Source: Escallonia rubra | Taxonomy: Eukaryota > Streptophyta > Magnoliopsida > Escalloniales > Escalloniaceae | Assembly (NCBI GenBank): GCA_033065855.1 | Contig: JAVXUO010002832.1 | Span: forward strand, 135,001 to 199,000 | DNA length: 64,000 nt | Reading direction: 5' to 3' | Shown: positions 32,949 through 45,376 of the stretch, piece by piece | How positions within the stretch are numbered: the first letter of the stretch is position 1 | How the letters are laid out: every line of letters begins with the position of its first letter | Made by a program: the position numbers and the translations under genes | Notes under the pieces: model-generated | The model's input: the letters and a program-made list of their open reading frames with translations, nothing else | Told to the model about the DNA's origin: nothing | The model's database searches: none

Positions 32949-34090
32949 AGTATATATAGTATTAAATCCACAGAAGAATATATAAAAGACAACCTTTCTA
33001 TAAGTAGTGATGAAGAAGAAGAAAATCTTCCAGTAGAAACCACAGTTAAACTAGATACTTTCATAAATTCTTTAAAAAATACAGAGATATACAATTTTAT
33101 GTTTAAACCCTTAGCAAATCAATTAGCCTTAGAAGAAGACTGTATACATCAATGGCAAATAGAAAAGGGATTAGATACAATACCATGCTATATATGCACG
33201 TGGTATCCAGCAATTAAAGTAAGATGTAAATGCATATTATGTTACAAATAAGCATGCATAAAACATAAATATAACATAGATATTATCAAACCCAAAGAAC
33301 AAATTTCGAATAAAGACACTTATTATGACAAAAATGTTAATAGGAGATTAGAATTCTTAGAACAAAAGGTTATTCAAATAGAAGAAACCATAAATCAACA
33401 ACATATAGAAGAATTAATCATACATGATAATAAACAATTAATTCAAGACATTCAAGATTTTAAAATAGAAAAATTTTGTACTCAAGCAAGATTTAATAAC
33501 CTTATAACTACAAGAGTACAAGTAAGGCATTATAATAAATTAATAGAAACAAATGCAATTACAGATACAGGTTGTACAATCACAGTTATAGATCCAAGCC
33601 TAACTGATCTATCTTATATAAAAACATTTGAGACACCCATAACTGGAGTAGGTTTTTCTAATACTTCCATACATTACTCTCAATATATTACAAATGCCTC
33701 TATTACTTTTCTTACACCATGCAATACACAAAGCAAACCTTATTATCTAAAACAAGCCTTTTGTGCACCTATTGCACACTCAGAAGGAAAGATTATTTTA
33801 GGAATAATTTTTTTAATAAACGACAATAACACTTTAACAATTACTAAAGACTTTATCCAATTAGCACAAAATGTCCCACATACACCAATTAACATTGACA
33901 CTCCATCAGAGTACGCTCAGAAGCGTGGTGGGGAATATGCTAATATAAAACACAAAGGAAAAAATAAAATATGTGAAGATTGTAGCAATGGAAAAACAAA
34001 CTGTTGCTTAACAAACATAGGAGATGATTGTTTAAGGATAGAAGAATTAGTAGAAGAACCAGATATAGAAGAAAATATAGATCTAGACAT
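32949..34090 (+). pseudogene. Viral aspartic-protease region, cut by insertion
   Basis: Contains the retropepsin-type D-T-G at 33564-33572 and downstream hydrophobic strands. A stop at about 33249 separates it from the acidic linker after the coat region. The frame is open from the protease motif to the TSD at 34086-34090, where the LTR element enters; it resumes at 42561. Confidence 0.7.
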
Positions 34091-35915
34091 TGATGCCAAG
34101 GAAAATGGGTTCGTACTTACGTGGAGGTGCCACAAAGGCTGCAGTCCGAGTCAGCTTCCAAGTATGTTGATGTGAGACACAGCAAGGGTGGAACAAGGGC
34201 AGAGACCAAGGGCTTCCCAGACAGAACTCGAGGGTGGCAGTGCTGCGAGGGCGATAGCGCGAGATGAATACACGATGACAGTCACAGTCCGATGCTTAGG
34301 TCCAGAGTCAGGGTACTGTATGTTTCTCTCTCTAGAATTCTAGAGTGAGAAAGTGAAATATGTTCTGAAAATGTCCAACCTCTATATCCTGTCCAAATGA
34401 ATTCTCAAGACCTCTATTTATAGAGATTGAGATGATGATGTCATAAACCGACACGTGGCGCTCCCCGGGAGTGACACGTCACCGGGGGGTCCACGGGTGC
34501 CGGTGCTCCATGGACTGTCAGATCGCATATTCACCCGGCCTGCCCCGCACAGCGTCGCTCTGTCTGTCTGGAAAGACTGGCTCCCACCGCATCGGTGTGG
34601 CCAGAGAACCCCCTTGATCTAGCCTCCAATCCAAGCCCTTGCGGAGTCCCACAGGCCTGGCAGCGGTGGGGAAGACCCGACGCCCAACTGCCAGGTGAAC
34701 TAGGCGCGATGCCCTCCGAAGACCTGCTCCCGTCTCGGAGTGACCCGGGGGTCATAGTCCCTAGGGGTGCCGACGCAAGCCCCCAGTGCCGGAGCACGTA
34801 GGCCAGTCACGCAGGCACCCTGACGGAGATAGTGTCCCGGAGGAGTCGCCTATTCCGCAGGCCGAGGTAGCATCCCGGAGGAGCCGTCTACCTGACCGGC
34901 CAAGGTAGCATCCCGGAGGAGCTCTCTACCTGGCAGAGGGGGAGTCTTCGTGCCGGAGCACTTGGAGCTCCCTGGCAGAGATAGTGTCCCGGAGAAGTCA
35001 CCTATCCCCGCGGGTGAGTCCTTGTGCCGGAGCACTCAGAGCATGTCAAGGTAGCATCCCGGAGGAGCCGTCTACCCGACTGGCCGAGGTAGCATCCCGG
35101 AGGAGCCGTCTACCTGGCGGAAGGGGAGTTGAAGAGCTCCCTGGCGGAGATAGTGTCCCGGAGGAGTCGCCTATCCCCGCGGGTGAGTCCTTATGCCGGA
35201 GCACTCGGAGCGAGTCAAGGTAGCATCCCGGAGGAGCCGTCTACCCGACTGGCCGAGGTAGCATCCCGGAGGAGCCGTCTACCTGGCGGAAGGGGAGTTG
35301 AAGAGCTCCCTGGCAGAGATAGTGTCCCGGAGGAGTCGCCTATCCCCGCGGGTGAGTCCTTGTGCCGGAGCACTCGGAGCAGATCTAGGTAGCATCCCGG
35401 AGGAGCCGTCTACCCGACTGGCCGAGGTAGCATCCCGGAGGAGCCGTCTACCTGGCGGAATGGGAGTTGAAGAGCTCCCTGGCAGAGATAGTGTCCCGGA
35501 GGAGTCGCCTATCCCCGCGGGTGATGTACACTCCGGAGAGTGGGTTGAAGCATGTTCCATGACCAAGGCAAGGTGCGCATGGTGTGATGAATGTGTGTGG
35601 TGCCCGGGGGCATGATGACATGATTGTGGCGCATGGGCGCGATGAAGTGAGTAAGGTGCCGGGAGCACGTCTATGTCAATGGCGCGACGCATGGGCGCGA
35701 CGGAGTGCGTAAGGTGCCGGGGGCATGTTTGTGTTAATGGTGGCGCATGCGTGCGACAAAGTGCGTAAGGTGCCGGGGGCACGTTGGTGTCAATGGTGGC
35801 GCATGGGCACGACATAATGCGTATAGTGCCGGGGGCACGGTAGGGCGCACGGGCGTCGCGGAGACGGCGCACGGGGGTCGCAGAGACTGCGCCCGGGCGA
35901 CGGATGACGAGCGTC
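34091..35915 (-). repeat. 3' LTR of the gag-only element (inner end lost or diverged)
   Basis: Starts TGATGCCAAGGAAA like the LTR at 40029, offset 5938 bp. A minus-strand TATA box (TATAAATAGAGG) lies at about 34410-34421. Close identity runs to about 35850, then loosens; the boundary given is approximate. Confidence 0.75.
34800..35545. repeat. 169-bp tandem repeat in the 3' LTR
   Basis: Units with TAGCATCCCGGAGGAGCC and GTGTCCCGGAGGAGTCGCC phrases repeat at 169-bp spacing, about three full units plus partial ones. As it lies upstream of the TATA box on the minus strand, it would be in U3 and could act on the promoter. Confidence 0.9.
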
Positions 35916-38100
35916 AAATAATGAGTTGGAGTAGGTGGTTCGAGCTACCTCGCGTACCACCGACCAAGGATGTTGATGTCGAGGGACATCGTCATGAGGG
36001 GCGCGGTCGGACGTTGCGATGCAGGGGCAGTCCACGACGAGCGCTTGTGCGTGGGCAATGCACGTCGGTCTATGTTACAAAAAAAATTTTTTTTTTTTTA
36101 GTTGCCGGCCTTAGATGTCGATGTTCGGTCATTGGGTGAGTGTGTGTAGGCCGAAGTTTGGAGGGTAAGCCTTGGTGTGGTATGAAGCCGAAGAGTAGCC
36201 TTGGTGATGGAGGCCGCGGTGGGCATGGAGGATGGCCATGGGGTAAGGGGGAGAGTAATGTAAGGAAGAGAGAATGATGTTTAACTTTGGGAGTTAGGAG
36301 GAAAGAAAGGAAAAAATTCAAGGGTTGATTTGGTGAGGGGAGTGTAAGGGAAGTGTGGTGTTGTAAGAGAAAATGGAAGAGGGAGAGAGTGGCCTTAGTG
36401 GAGGAGGCCGAAGTTGATGGGCTTGATGGTGGCCGAAGGTGAAGGGAGGGGGATGGGTGGAAGAGGTGGGAGGAGGGAAGAGAGGAAGGGGAAGGGTGGA
36501 GATGGGCCGAGGCCGAAGGGGGATGGGGAGGGGTGGCCGAGGCCGAGGGGGGCGCGGGTGGGGGGAGGACGGAGGGGGGAGAGAGGAAATGGGGATGGGA
36601 GGGGGAGGGCCGAGGCCGAGGGGGTAGGGGGAGGGATGGCCGAGGTCGAAGGGGGATGGGGGAAGGGAGGCGGCGGCGGCCTGCCGCGGGTGGGCAAGGG
36701 GCGGGGGGAAGAGGAGAGGGAGAGGGAAGGGGGAAGGAGGGGGGGCGGGGTGGGCCTAGGGGAGGGGGTTGGGGAGGCCGAGGCCGAAGGAGGGGAGGGG
36801 GAAGATGGAGGGGAAAAGGAAGGGAAGATAGGGCGGGGGAGGGGGAGGGGGGAGTTGGGCCGAGGCCGAGGGAGGGGGAGGAAGGGGAAGAGGGAGGAGA
36901 GGAGAGAGGAAGGGGGGAGGTCGGCCTTGAGGAGGTGGTTGGGGTCGGCCTTGGGGAGGGGGTTGGGGAGGCCGAGGCCGAAGGAGGGGAGGGGGAAGAT
37001 GGAGGGGAAAAAGGAAGAGGAAAGAAGAAGGGGGGCGGCGGCGGAGGGGGACAGAGAGGGGTCGTCGCCGGCGATGGGGGAGACGACGCCGGTGGGCGGG
37101 GGTGCGGGGCAGAAGACCGAGGCCAAGGGGCTGTGGCGACGCCAATGGGGGATACGGCGGGGGCTGTGCATGGTGAAGAGAAAGAGAAGAGATGATTAGG
37201 GTTTCTTTGCATTAGGGTTTGTGAGAGAAGAGAGGCGCGGGTCGGGTTCGGGTGGGTCGCGCCCGGGTGGGTCTGGCATATGGGCGTATAAAGAGACAAA
37301 GAGGGAGTCGCGGGTCAGTTCGGGGCGGGTTCGGGCTCTCGGGTAATCTGGGTTCGCGGGTAGGATTTGCCCAGATTTTTTGAAATTCAAATAAAATAAT
37401 AATAATAATATTTATTAAAACTTTTTTTTTTTTTTGGACAACCTTAAAGAGGGAGCCCCCAATGACATTTTCGTAATGTGCAAGATGAGAGTGAGAGAAA
37501 TGGGATTGTGGGAGAATGAAAACTTTTTCATAAGAGAGAGAAGTTGTTTATGAAGTGGGGAAAGGGTGATGGGGTGTTGGGTGGTGAGAGGGAGAGTGAA
37601 TGGAGGTATAGAGAGAGTGATGAGAGCATGTATGTAGGGAATAGTGGGGAAGATGAAAAACTTGAAAAATTTTCTAAGTGTTGAATTTTTATTTTTTTTT
37701 GAGCTCGGGCAAGGATGCTAAGGGAGGCCGCTGAGGATGATCATTGATGACCGGTTGCAAAAAAAAATGAAATTTTTTCTAAGTGTTGGGCTGAGACAAG
37801 GATGCCGAGGGAGACAACTGAGGATGATCATCGATGACCGGTTGCGAAAAAATTAAAAAAAATTCTAAGTGTCAAGAAAAAGTAAATGAAGGATGATGAT
37901 GCGACCGTAGTAGCACGGCTCGAGCCACCCCGCGCACCACGTACCAAGTCGTTGCAATGTGAGGCCGAAGGGATTGGGAAGGGGTGAAGCCCCCAAGGGA
38001 GTGGGTGATGGCATGAAGGGTGGCGTCAAGAGACTTGTGCAAGAGCAATATAACTTGAAAATTTTCTTAGTCTGGAAAATGTAACTTCATTGATAACGAA
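35916..38100. other. GC-rich and low-complexity interior of the gag-only element
   Basis: From about 36400 to 37100 it is built of GGCCGAGGCCGAAGGGG-like text; the proline-rich minus-strand frame across it is a composition artefact. The region 37390-37880 has A/T runs and TTCTAAGTGT phrases. No pol domain is visible. Confidence 0.6.
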
Positions 38101-38231
38101 GGATAGACAACATGCCTTGATACATGGGTATGACATACATGAAAACTTGCAAAACGAACGAAAAAATTACAAGTGTGGAAAATGCACTAAGGCATGCCAA
38201 GGCTTGGTCGGGTGGGTCAAATGTCCCGTAC

Positions 38232-40006
38232 TTAGAGTTTGAGCTCTCCGGACGCAATCTTGTCAGCGAAGACAAACTTGAAGCCCCTGCACCACTTGAG
38301 GCCATGACCGACCTTCCGATGATAGGGGCAGTAGTTGTGACGGGTTAAGTCTTTCGGGGTAGGTTCATTGTCGACATTGGGCAGGGTTATGGTATTGTCG
38401 TCGATCCATGTCTCAAGGAGATCTCTAACAGTCTTCAAGTCACACGGGTATTCCGGGGCAGGCATCGGCTGCCCTCTCTTGTCAGGACGCCCGTCCCTTC
38501 CTTGGGACTGACGCTTGCGGTTGTTATCGTCGTTACTAGCTGCTTCCATCGTCGTGGCCAAGGCAATATGAGGTTGGGGCTTTGGAGTCTTTAACGGACC
38601 GACCGAGTCATAGGTGCGTCGTGCAGCTTCCTTGAGATGTCTCCAAGACCGAAGCTGGAGGTTTTCAAGGTAGACCATGTAGGTGTCCTTCATGTTCTTG
38701 ATGCAAATGGGTACAAGGGTTTCATCTTTGCTGAAGTCAGTGCACTCCAAGCACTTGTGATGAAATCGCGTAACATAGGTGTTGAGGTCTTCCCCGGGAT
38801 TCTGGCGGATCCCGGCAATGTCAACGATGGTCACACGTTCCGTCTCATAGTGAAACTTGTCAAGGAAGAGCTGGACCATGTCGGACCATGAGTGGATAGT
38901 ACTGTCAGGAATCTGATGATACCAAGAGTAGGCGAGGCCAGTCACGGACTTGTGAAATTCTCGAAGCTTCAAAGTGTCGTCTTCCCCGTAGTGCTCGAGG
39001 GAGCCAGCAAAACGGGTGAGATGCTCGCGGGTGTTGCCTTCTTTGCCGTTGAACAATGTGAAGGATGGTTGCTGGGGTAAGGCTTGGTAGCGAGGCTGTC
39101 AGAGTAGGGAGCATGGCCTGACAGCTTAGAAGGGGAGTGGGGTAAGGATGACTGCTTGAGACGGTGAAGGAGGGCATCAAGGTCATGCTTGGTGACGTAC
39201 GACGCATGTGAGGGTTTGTGCCCTGTCGGGATGATCCGGGCACCAGAGCCCCCAGACGGTGCAACCTGAGGCATTGAGGGGATGACGATGGTAGAGAGGG
39301 GTTGGTGATGGTGAGCAACTTGTTTGGGCATGTTTTGCATATGGGTAGTGTCAGCTGCTGGAGGTCGGTCGTCAGGAAAGGTCGACTGGAGTAAGCCGGG
39401 GGAATGACTTGTGTTTAGGTTTCGGCTGGTTATGTTCGGGTTAGGCTCCATCTCAATTGATTCGTGAGTCTCTGAAGTGCTTCGAGCAAGGGTAAGGCGT
39501 GGCGCCGGGGGCTGAGGTGCCGCGAGTCCTACTGTCGAAGGCCCGGAGGACCAAGGCAGCGGTGGTCGCGACACTGGGACCTGAGCAGTGTCCAAAACTA
39601 GCCCAGGCCCTGAAGGTTGGATATGAGCAGGAAGGGCCAAGCCTGGAGCTTGGGATAGCACGGGGTGAGTAATGGGCACAGGGTGCAGAGCTCTAAGGCT
39701 TTGGGAAATCGGTGATTGTGAAGTCAAGACTTGGATTGATTTTTGCATTTCCACCATGGCTGTCATAAGAGTGGCTATAGTGGGTGAAAACTGTTGGATG
39801 GCCGCATTGACTGCAACTTGTATGTCAGGTGCGGTAGCTACTAGCTGGTCTTGGAGACGCATAGCACTAGTCCCTTCTTGTTCGCCGAGGTGATCCTCCT
39901 CTTGCACGGTGTGGATGAGTACTTGTCTGGTAGCCCTCGTAGCTTTCCGTCGTACAGGCATGATGATCAAGGTTACAAGACAGGCAGACTGCAGTACGAT
40001 GCTCAC
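38232..40006 (-). pseudogene. Gag polyprotein of the gag-only element (one frameshift)
   Basis: The C-terminal part (38232-39056) is a Retrotrans_gag-type capsid domain, with FNGKEGNTREHLTRF at its start and a basic tail ending before a Cys/His cluster (YCPYHRKVGHGLKWC). The N-terminal part (up to 40006) is Pro/Ser/Gln-rich and lies in another frame; the two join if one base is allowed for near 39065. Gag would form the virus-like particle. No protease follows. The frameshift probably makes this copy inactive. Confidence 0.8.
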
Positions 40007-40028
40007 CTCCCCAGCGGAGTCACCAAAA
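40007..40028 (-). promoter_or_regulatory. Primer-binding site of the gag-only element
   Basis: Directly inside the 5' LTR the minus strand reads TTTTGGTGACTCCGCTGGGG, typical in form and place for a gypsy primer-binding site. I cannot name the tRNA with certainty. Confidence 0.65.
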
Positions 40029-42555
40029 TGATGCCAAGGAAAGTGGGTTCGTACTTACGTGGAGGTGCCACAAAGGCTGTAGTCCGAGTCAGCTTCCAAG
40101 TATGTTGATGTGAGACACAGCAAGGGTGGAACAAGGGCAGAGACCAAGGGCTTCCCAGACAGAACTCGAGGGTGGCAGTGCTGCGAGGGCGATAGCGCGA
40201 GATGAATACACGATGACAGTCACAGTCCGATGCTTAGGTCCAGAGTCAGGGTACTGTATGTTTCTCTCTCTAGAATTCTAGAGTGAGAAAGTGAAATATG
40301 TTCTGAAAATGTCCAACCTCTATATCCTGTCCAAATGAATTCTCAAGACCTCTATTTATAGAGATTGAGATGATGATGTCATAAACCGACACGTGGCGCT
40401 CCCCGGGAGTGACACGTCACCGGGGGGTCCACGGGTGCCGGTGCTCCATGGACTGTCAGATCGCATATTCACCCGGCCTGCCCCGCACAGCGTCGCTCTG
40501 TCTGTCAGGAAAGACTGGCTTCCACCGCATCAGTGTGGCCAGAGAACCCCCTTGATCTAGCCTCCAATCCAAGCCCTTGCGGAGTCCCACAGGCCTGGCA
40601 GCGGTGGGGAAGACCCGACGCCCAACTGCCAGGTGAACTAGGCGCGATGCCCTCCGAAGACCTGCTCCCGTCTCGGAGTGACCCGGGGGTCATAGTCCCT
40701 AGGGGTGCCGACGCAAGCCCCCAGTGCCAGAGCACGTAGGCCAGTCACGCAGGCACCCTGACGGAGATAGTGTCCCGGAGGAGTCGCCTATTCCGCAGGC
40801 CGAGGTAGCATCCCGGAGGAGCCGTCTACCTGACCGGCCAAGGTAGCATCCCGGAGGAGCCGTCTACCTGGCAGAAGGGGAGTCTTCGTGCCGGAGCACT
40901 TGGAGCTCCCTGGCAGAGATAGTGTCCCGGAGGAGTCGCCTATCCCCGCGGGTGAGTCCTTGTGCCGGAGCACTCGGAGCATGTCAAGGTAGCATCCCGG
41001 AGGAGCCGTCTACCCGACTGGCCGAGGTAGCATCCCGGAGGAGCCGTCTACCTGGCGGAAGGGGAGTTGAAGAGCTCCCTGGCAGAGATAGTGTCCCGGA
41101 GGAGTCGCCTATCCCCGCGGGTGAGTCCTTATGCCGGAGCACTCGGAGCGAGTCAAGGTAGCATCCCGGAGGAGCCGTCTACCCGACTGGCCGAGGTAGC
41201 ATCCCGGAGGAGCCGTCTACCTGGCGGAAGGGGAGTTGAAGAGCTCCCTGGCAGAGATAGTGTCCCGGAGGAGTCGCCTATCCCCGCGGGTGAGTCCTTG
41301 TGCCGGAGCACTCGGAGCCAGTCAAGGTAGCATCCCGGAGGAGCCGTCTACCCGACTGGCCGAGGTAGCATCCCGGAGGAGCCGTCTACCTGGCGGAAGG
41401 GGAGTTGAAGAGCTCCCTGGCAGAGATAGTGTCCCGGAGGAGTCGCCTATCCCCGCGGGTGATGTACACTCCGGAGAGTGGGTTGAAGCATGTTCCATGA
41501 CCAAGGCAAGGTGAGCATGGTGTGATGAATGAGTGTGGTGCCCGGGGGCATGATGACATGATTGTGGCGCATGGGCGCGATGAAGTGAGTAAGGTGCCGG
41601 GAGCACGTCTATGTCAATGGCGCGGCGCATGGGCGCGATGGAGTGCGTAAGGTGCCGGGGGCATGTTTGTGTTAATGGTGGCGCATGGGCGCGACAGAGT
41701 GCGTAAGGTGCCGGGGGCACGTTGGTGTCAATGGTGGCGCATGGGCGCGACAGAGTGTGTATAGTGCCGGGGGCACGGTAGTGTGACAGAGAGCCTGGGG
41801 GCACGGTTGTATCAGCGGTGCGGCGCACGGGCGCGGCGAAGTGTTGGAGTGTGACGCCGGAACGTCGGTGACGGGGGTCATGGAGACGACGTCCGGGCGA
41901 CGGACGATGAGCGTCATGGAGTTGTGTCTGGGCGACGGGGTCGCGGAGTTGTGTCCGGGCGACGGGGGTCGCGGAGTTGTGTCCGGGCGACGGGGGTCGC
42001 AGAGATGTATCCGGGCGACGGGGGTCGCGGAGATGACGTCCGGACGACGGGCGACAGGGGTTGCGGAGTTGACGTCCGGACGACGGGCGACGCGGAGGAT
42101 GCAAGGCCTCTTGAAGAGAAGGGAAAGTGTTAAGTATGGAGACCAAAGGCCAACCCTTGGGGGAAGGCCAAGGCCAACCCCAAGGGAAGGCCGAGGCCGA
42201 CCCTTAGGGCGAGGCCGAGGCCGACCCCAAGGGGGAGGCCGAGGCCGACCCCAAAGGGAAGGCCAAGGCCGAGGCCGACCCCAAGGGGAAGGCCAAGGCC
42301 AACCTCCTTGGGCAAGTGTCATGGCGCATCGACAGACGACGTGCGAAGTGCGACGGTCAAAGCGTGATGCGGCGTCGCACGATGATGAGTTTCTTGGTGA
42401 CGAAGTCGCGTAGAAGAAGTAAGAAGTGCACGTGACTTGAGCGTGCACGCTTTGACCGGTTGTGAGCGTTGAAAATGACTGTTACTTGTGCGGACGTGTC
42501 ATGAAAAATGGGACCGCAGTGGGCCTTTGGGTACGACCTGAATGGGTTGGGAACA
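40029..42555 (-). repeat. 5' LTR of the gag-only element (2527 bp)
   Basis: Outer end is GGGAACA next to GACAT. Minus-strand TATA box at about 40348-40360. Contains the 169-bp tandem units (40770-41470), a GGGCGACGGG-type array (41880-42090) and a GGCCGAGGCCGACCCC array (42160-42300). Confidence 0.85.
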
Positions 42556-42560
42556 GACAT

Positions 42561-44028
42561 TTATAGTCAAGACAGAATCAGCTATAATTTAATAAATCTC
42601 TTTACAAACAAATACGATATTCTTAATGCAATAGAAAGACTACCTTTTATAGGAGAAGATCCTATCAAACGATGGGATTTAAACAAAATATATTGTAAAT
42701 TAGACATTATAAATCCCGATTATATAGTTAAAACAGCCAACATAGAAGCAAGTAGTTTAGATACAGACGATTTCAAAATGCACATTAAAGATTTAACAGA
42801 ATTAAAAGTAATTAGACCCAGTAATAGCCCTCATAGATCTGCAGCATTCATAGTTAGGAATCATGCAGAAATAATCAGAGGTAAAAGTAGAATGGTAATA
42901 AACTATAAAAGACTTAATGATAATATAAAAGACGATAGTTACAATATCCCTAATAAGACCTTTCTTTTAAGTAAGATTCAAGGCAAAAAGATATTTAGTA
43001 AATTCGACTGCAAATCAGGCTTTTATCAAATTAAAATGTGGCCTGAAGATATAAGATGGACAGCTTTCACTACACCAGAAGGATTATACGAATGGTTAGT
43101 CATGCCATTTGGCCTTAAGACAGCACCCAGTATCTTCCAACGCAAAATGGATGATATTTTCAGACCTTATAATGATTTCATCTTAGTATATATAGATGAT
43201 ATTCTAGTTTGTAGCAAAAGCGAACATGAACACTTATCATATTTAGATTTAGTCTTTAAACTTTTCAATAAACATGGTTTAATTTTAAGTAAGAAAAAGG
43301 TAGAACTATTTAAAACTAGTGTAAAATTTTTAGGAATGGAAATAGGAAATGGCAAGATAAAATTACAAGAACATATAGCTAAAAAGATTTTAGACTTTCC
43401 AGATAAATTAGAAGGATTAAAACAAATTCAAGCATTCTTAGGGTTAGTTAACCAAGCTAGAATTTACTTTAAAGATCTAAGTAAATTAATAGGCCCCCTA
43501 TATAATAAAACTCGTAAAAATGGACAAAGACATTTTAATATAGAAGACATCAGACTCATAAGAACCATAAAAGAAAGAGTTAAACAATTACCAGATTTAT
43601 ATCTACCCTTAGATACAGATTATTTGATAGTACAAACAGATGGATGCAAAGAAGGATGGGGAGCAGTCTTATACTGCAAACCTAATAAATACAGTAATAA
43701 GAAAGAAGAAAGAATATGTAGATATTCTAGCGGTAAATATAAAGAAAGTAATCGATATCTAACTACTTTAGATTACGAATTACTGGCAATAGTTTACGCT
43801 TTAGAGCATTTCAAAGCACTTCTAATATCAAAACATGAATTTTGCATTAGAACAGATTGCGAAGCTATAGTCAGATACAATAAAAATAAAGATTCTAGAT
43901 ACACAAATAGATGGTTAAAATTTATGACATCCTTGAGTAATTATAGAATAGATAAAATCGAGTGGCAGCATATCAAAGGAGTAGACAACTCTATTGCAGA
44001 CTTATTATCTAGAAAGATTTTATCTTAA
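42561..44028 (+). CDS. Viral reverse transcriptase / RNase H region (open frame)
   Basis: Open from the insertion junction to TAA at 44026-44028. The RT active-site Y-I-D-D is at about 43189-43200. RNase H follows with its first Asp in the Q-T-D-G context (about 43636) and a late H-I-K-G and D-N-S context near 43970. In live viruses this copies pregenomic RNA into DNA. It is the only viral region here without internal stops, though cut off from its upstream polyprotein by the LTR element. Confidence 0.9.
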
Positions 44029-44080
44029 GATAACCTCATACAGTTAGTAGATTCAGACAATCTTCTTGTTTTATTTTCAG

Positions 44081-45376
44081 ATGGCATCTTCATCATCATC
44101 CTCTGTTCAAACCAGGCAAAGTCAGGTAAATCAACCAAACCATGTATTCCCTACGCAATTTACTAGTTATATAGATAACTTAGGAAGAAACAAGATTAAC
44201 TACAATGGTAACAACTTAGAAGTTATACACGCTGGTTCTAGGTTTCAGGTCAAAGATGACAAAATTGGCCCTTTCCCTGTGGACCAAAGGACTCTCTTAG
44301 ACAACCTTTGACAATCTTTTATTAAAAAAGACAATGGATGGTTTGTTAACACAGTTAACGCAGTAGCCAATTACTTCCATAAATTAAGAGACACTAAAAA
44401 ATATATTTTTTTATTGTGTTTTTAAAGGCAACATGCCAGGAATTTTTAAAAGTTACCCTGAGGCTATGGTCGGAGGAGTTGGAAACTTTCCTCAACCATG
44501 GTATAAAGGCACCATAACATTTCAAGAGGCAACCACTCTTATGCAGACACATTGGGGACCTAATTATTATATTAGCCCTGATTGTCAAGATAAATCTAAC
44601 ACAGACACCATCGCAGATTGTGAAAACTGCGACACTTTAATTAAACACTTTAATTTATTAAAAACAAGACATGACCATTTACTTTTAAAAAAATCACAAT
44701 TTGACACCCAAATAGCCCAGTTCAAAGCACATGCACAAGTCTCTGAATTAGAAACCACTGACTGGAAAAATAGATATACTGCCCTTCTTTCTAAATACCA
44801 GTCTACAAAACCCACTACTTCCGGGAATAAAGAAGTAGCTAGTCCGGATTCACAGGCTTCCGGTAAAGACAGATCAAGTCCTGTTACAGTTGGTAGTTTA
44901 CTTAAAATTACTGAAAATCCCAAGGGTTCAGGAGAAAGAATCTCTAGTCCAGCTTCACAGGCTGCTGGTAAAGACACCTCAAGTCCTGTTAGAGTTGGTG
45001 TTTTACTCAAAAACACTGAAAATCCTTTGAATATGGGAGAACATATTCCTAGTCGAGTTCTACAGGTAGCTGGTAAAGACCCATCAAATCTTGAGACCCC
45101 TGTCCGTTTGGGAAAACGGAATTAAGAAGACAGAAGAACAAGAAAGCTAAAAAACAAGCTCTGGCCATACAAAAGCAAGTAGCCAATGTCCTTGCCGAAT
45201 TGGTTAACAAGACTCTAGCAAATAAGACAGAAGCAACAACGAGCAATTTTGAAGATTCTTTATTTCAAGATGCGCAAAGAGAAAGTCCTAGTCCTATTGC
45301 TACTTCCAGTGACTCATCCGAAAGGACTGAAGACCAGACTGAAGAAGACTCTAGTGAAAGACCTCTGAAGAAATAA
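44081..45376 (+). pseudogene. Downstream viral ORF2, broken
   Basis: Begins at ATG 44081, 52 bases after the RT/RNase H stop, directly after TTGTTTTATTTTCAG, which looks like a splice acceptor. Frame segments are 44081-44311, 44433-45125 and about 45122-45376. The middle has a coiled-coil-like Lys/Glu/Leu stretch (44620-44800), then three tandem copies of a Ser/Pro/Gly-rich unit (SSPVTVGSLLKITENPKGS and relatives, 44860-45110). The end is acidic. Function unknown; florendoviruses have an ORF of unknown role here. Confidence 0.65.

Larger units (their letters stand above)
34091..42555 (-). mobile_element. Gag-only LTR retrotransposon (TR-GAG-like) inside the viral copy
   Basis: Flanked by the 5-bp duplication GACAT (34086-34090, 42556-42560). 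Minus orientation is shown by gag and by TATA boxes in both LTRs. The 5' LTR is 40029-42555 and the left LTR begins at 34091. Gag is present but no protease, RT or integrase. The inner part of the 3' LTR beyond about 35900 no longer matches the 5' LTR, so a deletion or rearrangement took the 3' LTR start and possibly pol. It would depend on an autonomous gypsy partner. Confidence 0.85.

Noticed and set aside
34531..35615. Short frames in the left LTR of the gag-only element and their copies at 40505-41514
   Set aside because: Produced by 169-bp tandem repeats; frames shift from unit to unit and show no domain.
36070..37299. 409-codon proline-rich frame on the minus strand
   Set aside because: Low-complexity G-rich DNA; other frames over the same stretch are also open and equally repetitive.
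39672..40108. Plus-strand frames opposite gag
   Set aside because: Shadows of the minus-strand gag reading frame.
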